18,508 bases of DNA, taken from contig DLBH01000010.1 in assembly GCA_002494165.1 (NCBI GenBank), positions 1-18,508 on the forward strand, written 5' to 3'. A program made the position numbers and the translations under genes. This document shows positions 1 to 6,267 of this stretch, piece after piece. The stretch's first letter is position 1. Each line of letters starts with the position of its first letter. The notes below the pieces were generated by a model that was not told the DNA's origin, ran no database searches, and saw only the letters and a list, made by a program, of their open reading frames with translations. This DNA is from Lachnospiraceae bacterium UBA7026 (GTDB lineage: Bacteria > Bacillota > Clostridia > Lachnospirales > Lachnospiraceae).

Positions 1-23
1 GCAAATTTTGAATGTCCTGACAT
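1..23 (-). CDS. yebC: YebC/PmpR family regulator, N-terminal fragment
   Basis: Only the first seven codons and part of the eighth are inside the window; they read MSGHSKF. This is the very conserved beginning of the YebC/PmpR family, which in bacteria is a DNA-binding regulator and, in recent work, a translation factor that helps ribosomes at proline stretches. An AGGAG ribosome binding site lies 8 bases before the ATG at 23, and a promoter lies further upstream at 114-142. The rest of the gene is beyond the left edge. The call rests on a short but highly characteristic start. Confidence 0.8.
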
Positions 24-113
24 AGTCTCTACTCCTATCTCTTAAATGGTAACTTTGTTTATTGTATAAGATCACCACTTTTCCCTCTGTGGTAATAATT
101 CTTCAGCCAAAAT

Positions 114-142
114 ATAGTAACATTTCCTCTGATTTGCGTCAA
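114..142 (-). promoter_or_regulatory. Candidate sigma-A promoter of yebC
   Basis: On the minus strand, TTGACG (137-142) and TACTAT (114-119) are separated by 17 bases. Transcription would start near 107 and give a leader of about 85 bases before the yebC ATG at 23. The leader holds a 5-bp ACCAC/GTGGT stem (74-78 with 89-93) with a purine-rich loop. The -35 matches the consensus at 5 of 6 bases and the -10 at 4 of 6. Confidence 0.5.
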
Positions 143-145
143 GGG

Positions 146-1081
146 TCATCCCTGGCCAGGCTCCGGGGCGGTCTCGGGATCCCGGATGATCCTGATCTGT
201 CTTAATATCTTGTCCTTCTGCTCAGCTGTGGTAAAACGGTAGCCCTTAAAAAGGACGGAAATCTCCTCTCCCGGCTGGGGCAGGTGACCCAGCTCATTGA
301 TCAGGAAGCCGTTTAAGGTCTCGAATTCTTCTGTGTCAAAGGTGATGCCCAGAAGTTCCTCCAGATCATCCAGCCTCAGCATGCCCGAAGCCAGGTAGTC
401 TCCGGAGGGCAGGCGGATAATCTCCTTCTCCTCCTCATCGTACTCGTCAAGAATGTCCCCGACAATAGTCTCAAGGATATCCTCCATGGCTACCAGGCCT
501 ACGGTCTGACCGTACTCATCCACCACGATGACCAGATGATTCTTCTCTTCCTTCATCTGGGTCAGCAGCTCATTGATGTCCATGTTCTCGTGGACATAGC
601 TGGGCTTGCGGCTGATCTCCTCCACCTTCTGTCCAGGGTCTTCAAAATAGGCCTCGACAGCGTCTCTGAAGTTGAGAATTCCCACAATGTGGTCCAGGTC
701 ATCCTGGCAGACCGGATAGCGGGAATAGGTCTGTTCTACCATGAAATGCAGGGCCTCGTCCACGGTCATACCCACATCCAGGGATACGATCTTATTGCGG
801 AACTGCATGACATCCTTGGCATCTTTGTCACCAAATTCAAAAATGTTGGAAATCATCTCCGCTTCATCAGCCAGGATCACTCCCTGCTCATGGCCCTCCT
901 GGGCTATATTCATGATCTCCTCTTCGTATTCATTCTCTTCTTCTTCTTTTTTTAGTTTGGCAAAGTCACTCTTCTTCATGACTTCTGCCAGCCGTCTCAT
1001 CATGATGATCAACACGACTATCACGATCCCCGTAAGCAGCAGCAGAACTGCCAGCAGACCGACGATCAAGCTTTGGTCCAA
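146..1081 (-). CDS. CBS-pair and CorC/HlyC-domain membrane-anchored protein
   Basis: This 311-residue protein has one strongly hydrophobic segment at about residues 5-28, a charged Glu/Lys-rich stretch to about 55, two CBS motifs at about 85-205 (with MVEQTYSRYPV and VIVVDEYGQTVGLVAMEDILE), and a C-terminal CorC/HlyC transporter-associated domain at about 220-300. Full-length relatives (hemolysin C/CNNM or YhdP type, linked to Mg2+ or Co2+ transport) carry a DUF21 domain with several membrane helices before the CBS pair. Here that domain is missing and replaced by a single anchor, so it is probably a regulatory or accessory form and not a transporter. A GGAGGTG site lies 6 bases before the ATG. 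It follows nnr by 31 bases and is probably cotranscribed with it. The substrate is unknown. Confidence 0.85.
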   Translation of the reverse strand: MDQSLIVGLLAVLLLLTGIVIVVLIIMMRRLAEVMKKSDFAKLKKEEEENEYEEEIMNIAQEGHEQGVILADEAEMISNIFEFGDKDAKDVMQFRNKIVSLDVGMTVDEALHFMVEQTYSRYPVCQDDLDHIVGILNFRDAVEAYFEDPGQKVEEISRKPSYVHENMDINELLTQMKEEKNHLVIVVDEYGQTVGLVAMEDILETIVGDILDEYDEEEKEIIRLPSGDYLASGMLRLDDLEELLGITFDTEEFETLNGFLINELGHLPQPGEEISVLFKGYRFTTAEQKDKILRQIRIIRDPETAPEPGQG

Positions 1082-1112
1082 TTTTCCTTCACCTCCAAAA
1101 TTCCTTTCTCAA

Positions 1113-2621
1113 TTAAATCAGGGAAAATATATCTCCTAAAAGGTCAGGCAGGTCTGAGGCCATCAGGCTCCTGCCATCCCTGTTTTCACTTCCCCGGTCA
1201 CCGGCCAGGCCGTGACAGTAGACCGCCAGGTCTGCCGCATCGCGAAGGCTCTTGCCGCCGGCGGCAAAAGCACCGATTATTCCTGTCAGCACATCCCCGC
1301 TGCCTCCCACAGCCATACCCTGGTTTCCGCTCACATTAATGTATATCTTATCACTGCCTCCAGCGACGATGGTCCTGGCATCCTTGAGGACCAGGATCCG
1401 GTTCTTACGGGCCAGAAGCCCTGCCGTCTCTATAAGCTTGGTCCGGATCTCTTCCACAGGTCTTCCCGTGAGCCGGGACATTTCCTTCAGATGGGGGGTA
1501 AGCACGATCCCTGCCGGATATTGGTTGTAGAGCTTTCTGTCCTGCTCATCAGCCAGCATAAGGGCAAGAATATTCAGGCCGTCAGCATCTATAATCAAAG
1601 GCACTTTGGCCCGGGACAGCACAGTCTTAAGCTGTTCCTCTGCCTGCCGGCTCCTGCCCAGGCCCGGTCCGATCACGATGATATCGGCCCAGTCACAGGC
1701 TTCCTCCAGCTGGGGCTGCCAGGACTGGCCTGCCTGGTCTGACCAGGTGCTTAGAATGGCATCCGGCAGCAGGGTCTGGACGATGAGCCTGTTGTCCTCA
1801 GGGGTAAATATGCGGACCAGACCGCAGCCGCTGCGGTAGGCAGCCTTTCCGGCCAGGACACAGGCCCCGGCCATATTCTTCTGGCCGGCCACTATTAATA
1901 CTTTACCATAGCTTCCCTTATTCGACCACGGAATTCTTTCAGGAAGGCCCTTAAGATCCTCCCGGTCAAAATAATAGGCTGCGGGACCGATCCTTTCTAC
2001 GGCCCTGGCGGGAAAACCGATGGGACAGACCTCCACCCTGCCGGCACAGGCGGCTCCCGGATAGAGGAGCATACCCACCTTATGAAGGCCGAAGGTGATG
2101 GTCAGGTCAGCCTGGAAACCGATGCCCAGGATCTGCCCTGTGCCCGCGTCTACACCCGAGGGAACATCTACGGCCACTTTGCAGGCATCGATGGCATTGA
2201 TGGTCTCAATCACCTGCCGGTGGATACCGGCCACTTCCCTCTTCAGGCCGACGCCAAATATGGCATCCACATAGACATCCCCATCCAGAGGAAGTTTCTT
2301 TTCCATGGTCAGACCCAGTCTGCCTAATATATGCTTCTGGACCCGGTAGGAGTCAGACTCCCCCTTGATGGCCCCAATCTCATAGACGGCAACCTTTCTG
2401 CCCCTCTCCAGCAAAAGCCTGGCCAGGGCCAGTCCGTCACCGCCGTTGTTGCCTCTTTCCACGACAATGACTATCTTTTTTCCCGGGGAAAGTTCCCGGA
2501 CCAGAATCGATTCCATGGCCATGGCAGCCTTCTCCATCAGTACGATACCCGGAATCCCATAATCCTGGATACTGCAGGCATCGATGGCCTGCATTTCTTC
2601 TCTGGCAGCAGCGTATTTCAA
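1113..2621 (-). CDS. nnr: Bifunctional NAD(P)H-hydrate epimerase/dehydratase
   Basis: This is a repair enzyme for damaged nicotinamide cofactors. The N-terminal YjeF_N (epimerase) half interconverts R- and S-NAD(P)HX, and the C-terminal ribokinase-like half dehydrates S-NAD(P)HX using ADP. The epimerase motif GNNGGDG sits near residues 60-66 and VDVPSGVDAGTG further on. The dehydratase half shows GSYGKVLIVAG, IGPGLGRS and the nucleotide-binding GNQGMAVGGSGDVLTG. Length is normal for the fused form (about 500 residues). The longest open frame begins at a TTG at 2642, but that codon lies in the T-tract of a terminator-like hairpin. I prefer the TTG at 2621: it gives MKYAAAREEMQAID, the usual family start, and AAGAAAGGG lies 9 bases upstream. 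The ATG at 2630 is the alternative but has its purine run directly against it. It lies downstream of rex, which fits a shared role in NAD(H) balance. Confidence 0.93.
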   Translation of the reverse strand: MKYAAAREEMQAIDACSIQDYGIPGIVLMEKAAMAMESILVRELSPGKKIVIVVERGNNGGDGLALARLLLERGRKVAVYEIGAIKGESDSYRVQKHILGRLGLTMEKKLPLDGDVYVDAIFGVGLKREVAGIHRQVIETINAIDACKVAVDVPSGVDAGTGQILGIGFQADLTITFGLHKVGMLLYPGAACAGRVEVCPIGFPARAVERIGPAAYYFDREDLKGLPERIPWSNKGSYGKVLIVAGQKNMAGACVLAGKAAYRSGCGLVRIFTPEDNRLIVQTLLPDAILSTWSDQAGQSWQPQLEEACDWADIIVIGPGLGRSRQAEEQLKTVLSRAKVPLIIDADGLNILALMLADEQDRKLYNQYPAGIVLTPHLKEMSRLTGRPVEEIRTKLIETAGLLARKNRILVLKDARTIVAGGSDKIYINVSGNQGMAVGGSGDVLTGIIGAFAAGGKSLRDAADLAVYCHGLAGDRGSENRDGRSLMASDLPDLLGDIFSLI

Positions 2622-2640
2622 TCTCCCCATCCCTTTCTTC

Positions 2641-2690
2641 AAAAACCGGCCTCAGCCACAGGCAGCCATTCGCACCTTGCGCCTGCCGGC
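2641..2690 (-). terminator. GC-rich nested stem with T-run in front of nnr
   Basis: Read on the minus strand, nested stems can form: CCGG (2689-2686) with CCGG (2649-2646), CAGG (2685-2682) with CCTG (2062+ numbering not needed; 2662-2659), and CGCA (2681-2678) with TGCG (2674-2671). Five T residues follow at 2645-2641. It resembles a second terminator or an attenuator, 20 to 40 bases before the nnr start. The stems are short, so strength is uncertain. Confidence 0.4.
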
Positions 2691-2694
2691 TATA

Positions 2695-2728
2695 TATTAA
2701 GAAAATGGAGCGCGTAAACGCGCTCCAT
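2695..2728 (-). terminator. Rho-independent terminator after rex
   Basis: A perfect 10-bp inverted repeat, ATGGAGCGCG (2705-2714) with CGCGCTCCAT (2719-2728), has a 4-base loop. On the minus strand it is followed by TTTTCTTAATAT. It lies 24 bases after the rex stop codon. Confidence 0.85.
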
Positions 2729-2752
2729 ATCATGCCCTATCTGTAACAAATA

Positions 2753-3412
2753 TCAATTTCTGCTGTGGATCCGGTAGGACAGGGTCATAATACTCTCCGA
2801 GAGATGTACATTCTCCACCAGAACATCGTCGGGAAGATTGAAATCCACCGGGGCAAAATTCCACAGGGCCTTGATACCCAGACTATAAAGCTTCTCCGCT
2901 ATGGCGGGAGCCTTTGACTTGGGCAGGGTAAGAGCCGCAATCATGACCTCGTGGTCCCTGACAAAATCCTCAAGCATATCGATATCATATACCTCCACGC
3001 CCCGGACAGCCATGCCGACCAGACGGGGGTTCACATCAAACAAACCAACTATACTGAAACCATTACTGGCGAACTCCTGGTTATTGGCCAGGGCCTGACC
3101 AAGATTACCGGCTCCTATGATTATAATATTATTCGTCTTATCAAGGCCAAGGATCTTGCCCATCTCCCGATAGAGAAATTCCACATTATAGCCATAACCC
3201 TGCTGCCCGAATCCGCCGAAATTATTCAGATCCTGTCTGATCTGAGACGCGGTAACATTCATCCTCTCACTCAGTTCTTTGGAGGAAATCCGAACCACAC
3301 CATTTTTCAACAGATCTCCCAAATATCTGTAGTATCGGGGCAGCCTCTTAATTACTGCCGGTGAAATGACTTTTTCATTTGCCGGTTTTACTGCTCCTCT
3401 CACGTCATCCAT
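2753..3412 (-). CDS. rex: Redox-sensing transcriptional repressor Rex
   Basis: Rex represses fermentation and respiration genes and leaves DNA when the NADH/NAD+ ratio rises. The N-terminal winged-helix domain covers about residues 10-80 (SSKELSERMNVTASQIRQDL, then the wing motif FGGFGQQGYGYNV). A Rossmann fold follows with the NAD(H) motif GAGNLGQAL near residue 100, then the swapped C-terminal helix ending in the family motif VENVHLSESIMTLSYRI. The open frame extends to an ATG at 3478, but the region 3461-3489 is a consensus promoter, so those 22 codons are untranslated leader. The true start is the ATG at 3412, with CAGGAGG five bases upstream, giving 219 residues, normal for Rex. No canonical Rex operator is visible at its own promoter, but see the palindrome at 3653-3678. 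Confidence 0.97.
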   Translation of the reverse strand: MDDVRGAVKPANEKVISPAVIKRLPRYYRYLGDLLKNGVVRISSKELSERMNVTASQIRQDLNNFGGFGQQGYGYNVEFLYREMGKILGLDKTNNIIIIGAGNLGQALANNQEFASNGFSIVGLFDVNPRLVGMAVRGVEVYDIDMLEDFVRDHEVMIAALTLPKSKAPAIAEKLYSLGIKALWNFAPVDFNLPDDVLVENVHLSESIMTLSYRIHSRN

Positions 3413-3460
3413 AAGAACCTCCTGATAAAACTTTCTCAGTTTTTCCAAGTATCCTTTACA

Positions 3461-3489
3461 ATTATAGCTAAAAAACATTCTAGTGTCAA
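3461..3489 (-). promoter_or_regulatory. Consensus sigma-A promoter of rex
   Basis: On the minus strand TTGACA (3484-3489) and TATAAT (3461-3466) both match the consensus perfectly with a 17-base spacer. Transcription would start near 3454, about 40 bases before the rex ATG at 3412. Just upstream lie two direct copies of CTACTAA (3519-3525 and 3530-3536, plus-strand sequence) spaced 11 bases apart, one helical turn, which could be an activator or repressor site. Confidence 0.88.
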
Positions 3490-3652
3490 TTTGTAATAAG
3501 GAAAATTTGTTATTTATTCTACTAAGTAACTACTAAATATGGAAATATCTTTCTGTGTTTACCATACATCTAGATAATAAACTCTAGGACTTCTTTTCAT
3601 TCAACAAAATATATATTTGCATCTATAACGAACTATCGGTTCCCTGTCTCTT

Positions 3653-3678
3653 TATTGTTAAATAGTTATTTAACAATA
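3653..3678. promoter_or_regulatory. Perfect 26-bp palindrome with Rex-like half sites
   Basis: TATTGTTAAATA and TATTTAACAATA are exact inverted copies separated by GT. The inner half sites TTGTTAA and TTAACAA equal those of the clostridial Rex operator (TTGTTAANNNNTTAACAA), but the gap is 8 bases instead of 4. No T-run follows on either strand, so a terminator is unlikely. It may be an operator or an RNA stem; its target is unclear. Confidence 0.4.
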
Positions 3679-3856
3679 GTCTGCCATCGGTTTGCCGCTT
3701 TTTGTTCCTTTTTTCTGCTTTTTTGTTGCCTTCTTTGCTGACAGTCCTGCCGTCTCTTTGCCGGCTTCCTTGCTGACAGTCTCGCCGGCCTCCTTGCCGG
3801 CTGATTCCCAGTCCCAACTGAAAAAGCACCAACATGCCAAATCCAAGTATAATCAT
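3670..3856 (-). pseudogene. Possible small membrane protein gene broken by a frameshift
   Basis: An ATG at 3856 opens a hydrophobic stretch (MIILGFGMLVLF). If one base of the five-T run (minus strand, 3825-3821) is removed, the frame continues into a regular Ala/Gly/Lys/Glu-rich tail (AGKEAGETVSKEAGKE, then a Lys-rich part ending KPMADYC) and stops at 3670, 62 codons in total. The tail is built on a tandem duplication of about 35 bp. The pattern of a single membrane segment plus a charged tail is protein-like, but there is no good ribosome binding site (AGGGA touches the ATG) and I do not recognise a family. It could be noncoding repeat DNA. Confidence 0.25.
3735..3810. repeat. Imperfect tandem duplication, unit about 35-37 bp
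   Basis: On the plus strand two copies beginning TTGCTGACAGTC (near 3735 and 3769) are followed by similar CCGTCTCTTTGCCGGC and CCGGCCTCCTTGCCGGC segments. The stretch is GC-rich inside an AT-rich spacer. Confidence 0.7.
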
Positions 3857-4218
3857 TCCCTGGCAACCACGTAAAAGAGATATTTACACTGTCATAGATC
3901 ATCCATTATGGGATGGCTCATTCCCTGGCATACGGAAAAAGAGCCCTGTCCTCATGAACAGAACTCCTTTTCGTTCTAATATAATCATCTCTCAAACATC
4001 TGTATTAGGCAATACAGATTCACAGCACCACTACAACCAGCCTGGGAAATGGGATTAATTTCATCTATGGTTAGTCGTAATTTTACTGTTATTCCAACCG
4101 TTTATTATAATATCATTCCTCGTCTTTTATTCAAAGGCAAATATTTCACTTTTCCTGCTATTTTTAATCCATATTATTCCTGCTATTCAGCCAATATTTT
4201 ACCATTGAACCTGATCCA

Positions 4219-4247
4219 TTTACAGAAAAACTCTTTCGTGATAAAAT
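4219..4247 (+). promoter_or_regulatory. Candidate promoter of the ABC-F gene
   Basis: TTTACA (4219-4224) and TAAAAT (4242-4247) are 17 bases apart. Transcription would begin near 4254, giving a leader of only about 43 bases. This leaves no room for the upstream peptide and attenuator found before many antibiotic-resistance ABC-F genes. Confidence 0.6.
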
Positions 4248-4296
4248 ACAACGATGTAAATATTAAAAACAAACATTTCACAGGAGAAAAGGACCC

Positions 4297-6267
4297 ATGA
4301 TACTTGCCTGTCAGAAAATAAAAAAAGCCTTCGGGGAAAATACAGTACTCCAGAACATTAGCTTTATCGTTAATGAGGGGGAAAAGGTCGCCGTCATCGG
4401 CATCAATGGAGCCGGGAAAACCACTCTGTTCAGAATCATCTGCCAGGAGATGGAGGCCGACGAGGGCAATGTGGTCATCCAGAAGGGAACCAGCCTGGGC
4501 TACCTGTCCCAGGTCATCGACGTCAGCTCCCACAGGACCATTTACCAGGAGATGGTGGACGCCAAAAAGGACATCATCGAGGCCGAGGAGGAGATCCGCC
4601 ATCTGGAAAAAGAGATCAGCCGGCTGGAGGGAGAGGCCCTGGAAGCAGCCATGAACAGCTACTCCCGCCTGACTGAATATTTCGAAAAAAATAACGGCTA
4701 TGCCTGGAGGAGCGAGATCGTCGGTGTCCTCAAGGGCATGGGTTTTGAAGAAGACCAGTTCGAGACACCCATCAACAAGCTTTCCGGCGGCCAGAAGACC
4801 CGGGTGGCCCTGGCCCGCATCCTGCTGACCCGGCCCGACGTTATCCTGCTGGACGAGCCCACCAACCACCTGGACATGGATTCCATCCGCTGGCTGGAAG
4901 GTTTCCTGGCCGGCTACCGGGGCAGTGTGATCATCATCTCCCACGACCGTTATTTCCTGGATAAGGTAGTAGGTAAGGTGGTAGAAATCGAGAACGGAAG
5001 CAGCAATGTCTTCCAGGGCAATTACTCTGCCTACGCCGAAAAGAAGAAAGCCCAGAGGGACGCCCAGATGAGACGCTATGTCAACCAGCAGCAGGAGATC
5101 CACCACCAGGAGGAGGTCATCCAGAAGCTGCGGTCCTTCAACCGGGAGAAGTCCATCCGCCGGGCCGAGAGCCGGGAGAAAATGCTTTCCAAGATCGAGA
5201 TGGTAGAGAAGCCCGTGGTCCTCAACAATAAGATGCGGATTACTTTAGAGCCGGAGGTCATCAGCGGCAATGACGTGCTGACCATAGAGGGGCTGACCAA
5301 GTCCTTTGGTGACAACCACCTCTTCCGCAATCTCAATATAGAGATCCACCGGGGCGAGGTTGTGGGCCTTGTAGGTGCCAACGGCACAGGCAAGACCACC
5401 CTCTTAAAAATCATCAACCGGCATATGCGGGCTGACGCCGGTAAGATCAGGTATGGGTCCAAGGTGGCCATAGGCTACTATGACCAGGAGCAGCAGGTTC
5501 TCGATGATGACAAGACCATCTTCGATGAGATTTCCGATACCTATCCCAAGCTGACCAACACCAGGATCCGCAATGTCCTGGCCGCCTTTCTCTTTACGGG
5601 GGATGATGTCTTCCGCCAGATCGGCGTCCTGTCCGGCGGGGAAAAGGGCCGGGTCTCCCTGGCCAAGCTCATGCTGTCCAATGCCAATTTCCTCATTCTC
5701 GACGAGCCGACCAACCACCTGGATATCCAGTCCAGGGAGATTCTGGAGGAAGCCTTAAACAGCTATGAAGGCACCGTCTTCTACGTGTCCCACGACCGGT
5801 ATTTTATTAATCAGACGGCCACAAGGATTCTGGATCTGTCCCCTACGGGTATCGTCAATTACAAGGGAAATTACAATTACTATTTAGATCAAAAAGAAGC
5901 GGGCAACGTGGAGGCCGACAGTGATAATATCCTGCTGACCGGGGATTCGGACTACCCGGACCCGGAGGCCGAGGCCGCCGCCAAAAGAAGTGCCAAAGAA
6001 GAATGGCAGCGGTCCAGGGAGGAGGCCGCCGCCAAGAGAAAGCTGGCAAATGATCTGAAAAAGACAGAGGCACAGATCAGCCGCTTAGAAGAAAAAAGCC
6101 AGCAGCTCAGCGACCAGATCGCCCTCCCGGAAAATGCCTCTGACGCCGGAAAGCTGACAGAGTTGACCCAGGAGCTGGCTTCCTGCGAAGAAGAGCTGCT
6201 GCTTGTCTATGAACGTTGGGAGGAACTTATGGCCGAGGCTGACCCAGCTGATCACAAGCCTGATTAA
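4297..6267 (+). CDS. ABC-F family ribosome-associated ATPase
   Basis: This 656-residue protein has two ATP-binding cassettes and no membrane segment. Cassette 1: Walker A GINGAGKT (35-42), signature LSGGQ (162-166), Walker B LLDEPTNHLD with Glu near 187. Cassette 2: Walker A GANGTGKT (360-367), signature LSGGE (445-449), DEPTNHLD (469-476). Between them a charged helical linker (about 245-305), rich in Arg/Lys/Gln, is the part that reaches the ribosomal P/E-site region in this family. A Glu/Lys/Ala-rich coiled coil follows at about 560-645. The layout is closest to the housekeeping YdiF/YfmR/Uup type; resistance to antibiotics cannot be read from sequence. An AGGAG-type site lies about 10 bases before the ATG. 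It is the only plus-strand gene and its end overlaps the convergent citrate synthase gene by 41 bases. Confidence 0.92.
   Translation: MILACQKIKKAFGENTVLQNISFIVNEGEKVAVIGINGAGKTTLFRIICQEMEADEGNVVIQKGTSLGYLSQVIDVSSHRTIYQEMVDAKKDIIEAEEEIRHLEKEISRLEGEALEAAMNSYSRLTEYFEKNNGYAWRSEIVGVLKGMGFEEDQFETPINKLSGGQKTRVALARILLTRPDVILLDEPTNHLDMDSIRWLEGFLAGYRGSVIIISHDRYFLDKVVGKVVEIENGSSNVFQGNYSAYAEKKKAQRDAQMRRYVNQQQEIHHQEEVIQKLRSFNREKSIRRAESREKMLSKIEMVEKPVVLNNKMRITLEPEVISGNDVLTIEGLTKSFGDNHLFRNLNIEIHRGEVVGLVGANGTGKTTLLKIINRHMRADAGKIRYGSKVAIGYYDQEQQVLDDDKTIFDEISDTYPKLTNTRIRNVLAAFLFTGDDVFRQIGVLSGGEKGRVSLAKLMLSNANFLILDEPTNHLDIQSREILEEALNSYEGTVFYVSHDRYFINQTATRILDLSPTGIVNYKGNYNYYLDQKEAGNVEADSDNILLTGDSDYPDPEAEAAAKRSAKEEWQRSREEAAAKRKLANDLKKTEAQISRLEEKSQQLSDQIALPENASDAGKLTELTQELASCEEELLLVYERWEELMAEADPADHKPD

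Larger units (their letters stand above)
3479..4296. other. Long spacer between divergent rex and the ABC-F gene
   Basis: These 818 bases hold no gene I can support firmly. They contain the rex promoter, a perfect 26-bp palindrome (3653-3678), a GC-rich tandemly duplicated stretch (about 3735-3810) overlapping a possible broken small gene (3670-3856), a 13-base direct repeat TCATTCCCTGGCA (3853-3865 and 3918-3930), a perfect 9-bp stem (3998-4006 with 4011-4019, loop AGGC), and the ABC-F promoter at 4219-4247. The rest is AT-rich with no coding signal. Confidence 0.6.

Noticed and set aside
2437..2733. 98-residue minus-strand open frame over the rex-nnr junction
   Set aside because: It crosses the rex terminator, runs out of frame inside nnr and has no ribosome binding site.
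3413..3478. N-terminal extension of Rex by 22 residues
   Set aside because: The extension overlaps a perfect TTGACA-17-TATAAT promoter, and a strong ribosome binding site precedes the ATG at 3412.
3998..4019. 9-bp stem with AGGC loop as a terminator
   Set aside because: No T-run follows on either strand and no gene ends nearby.
3834..4300. Plus-strand open frames of 74 and 83 residues before the ABC-F gene, considered as attenuator leader peptides
   Set aside because: They lie upstream of or across the predicted promoter at 4219-4247, have no ribosome binding site, and no terminator/antiterminator pair was found.
4183..5106. 307-residue minus-strand open frame opposite the ABC-F gene
   Set aside because: It is antisense to the conserved ABC-F sequence, whose motifs are certain; the long frame follows from GC-rich codon use.
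4297..6267. ABC-F protein as an antibiotic resistance gene
   Set aside because: The long C-terminal coiled coil and overall layout fit the housekeeping YdiF/Uup type, and the leader is too short for the usual drug-sensing attenuator.
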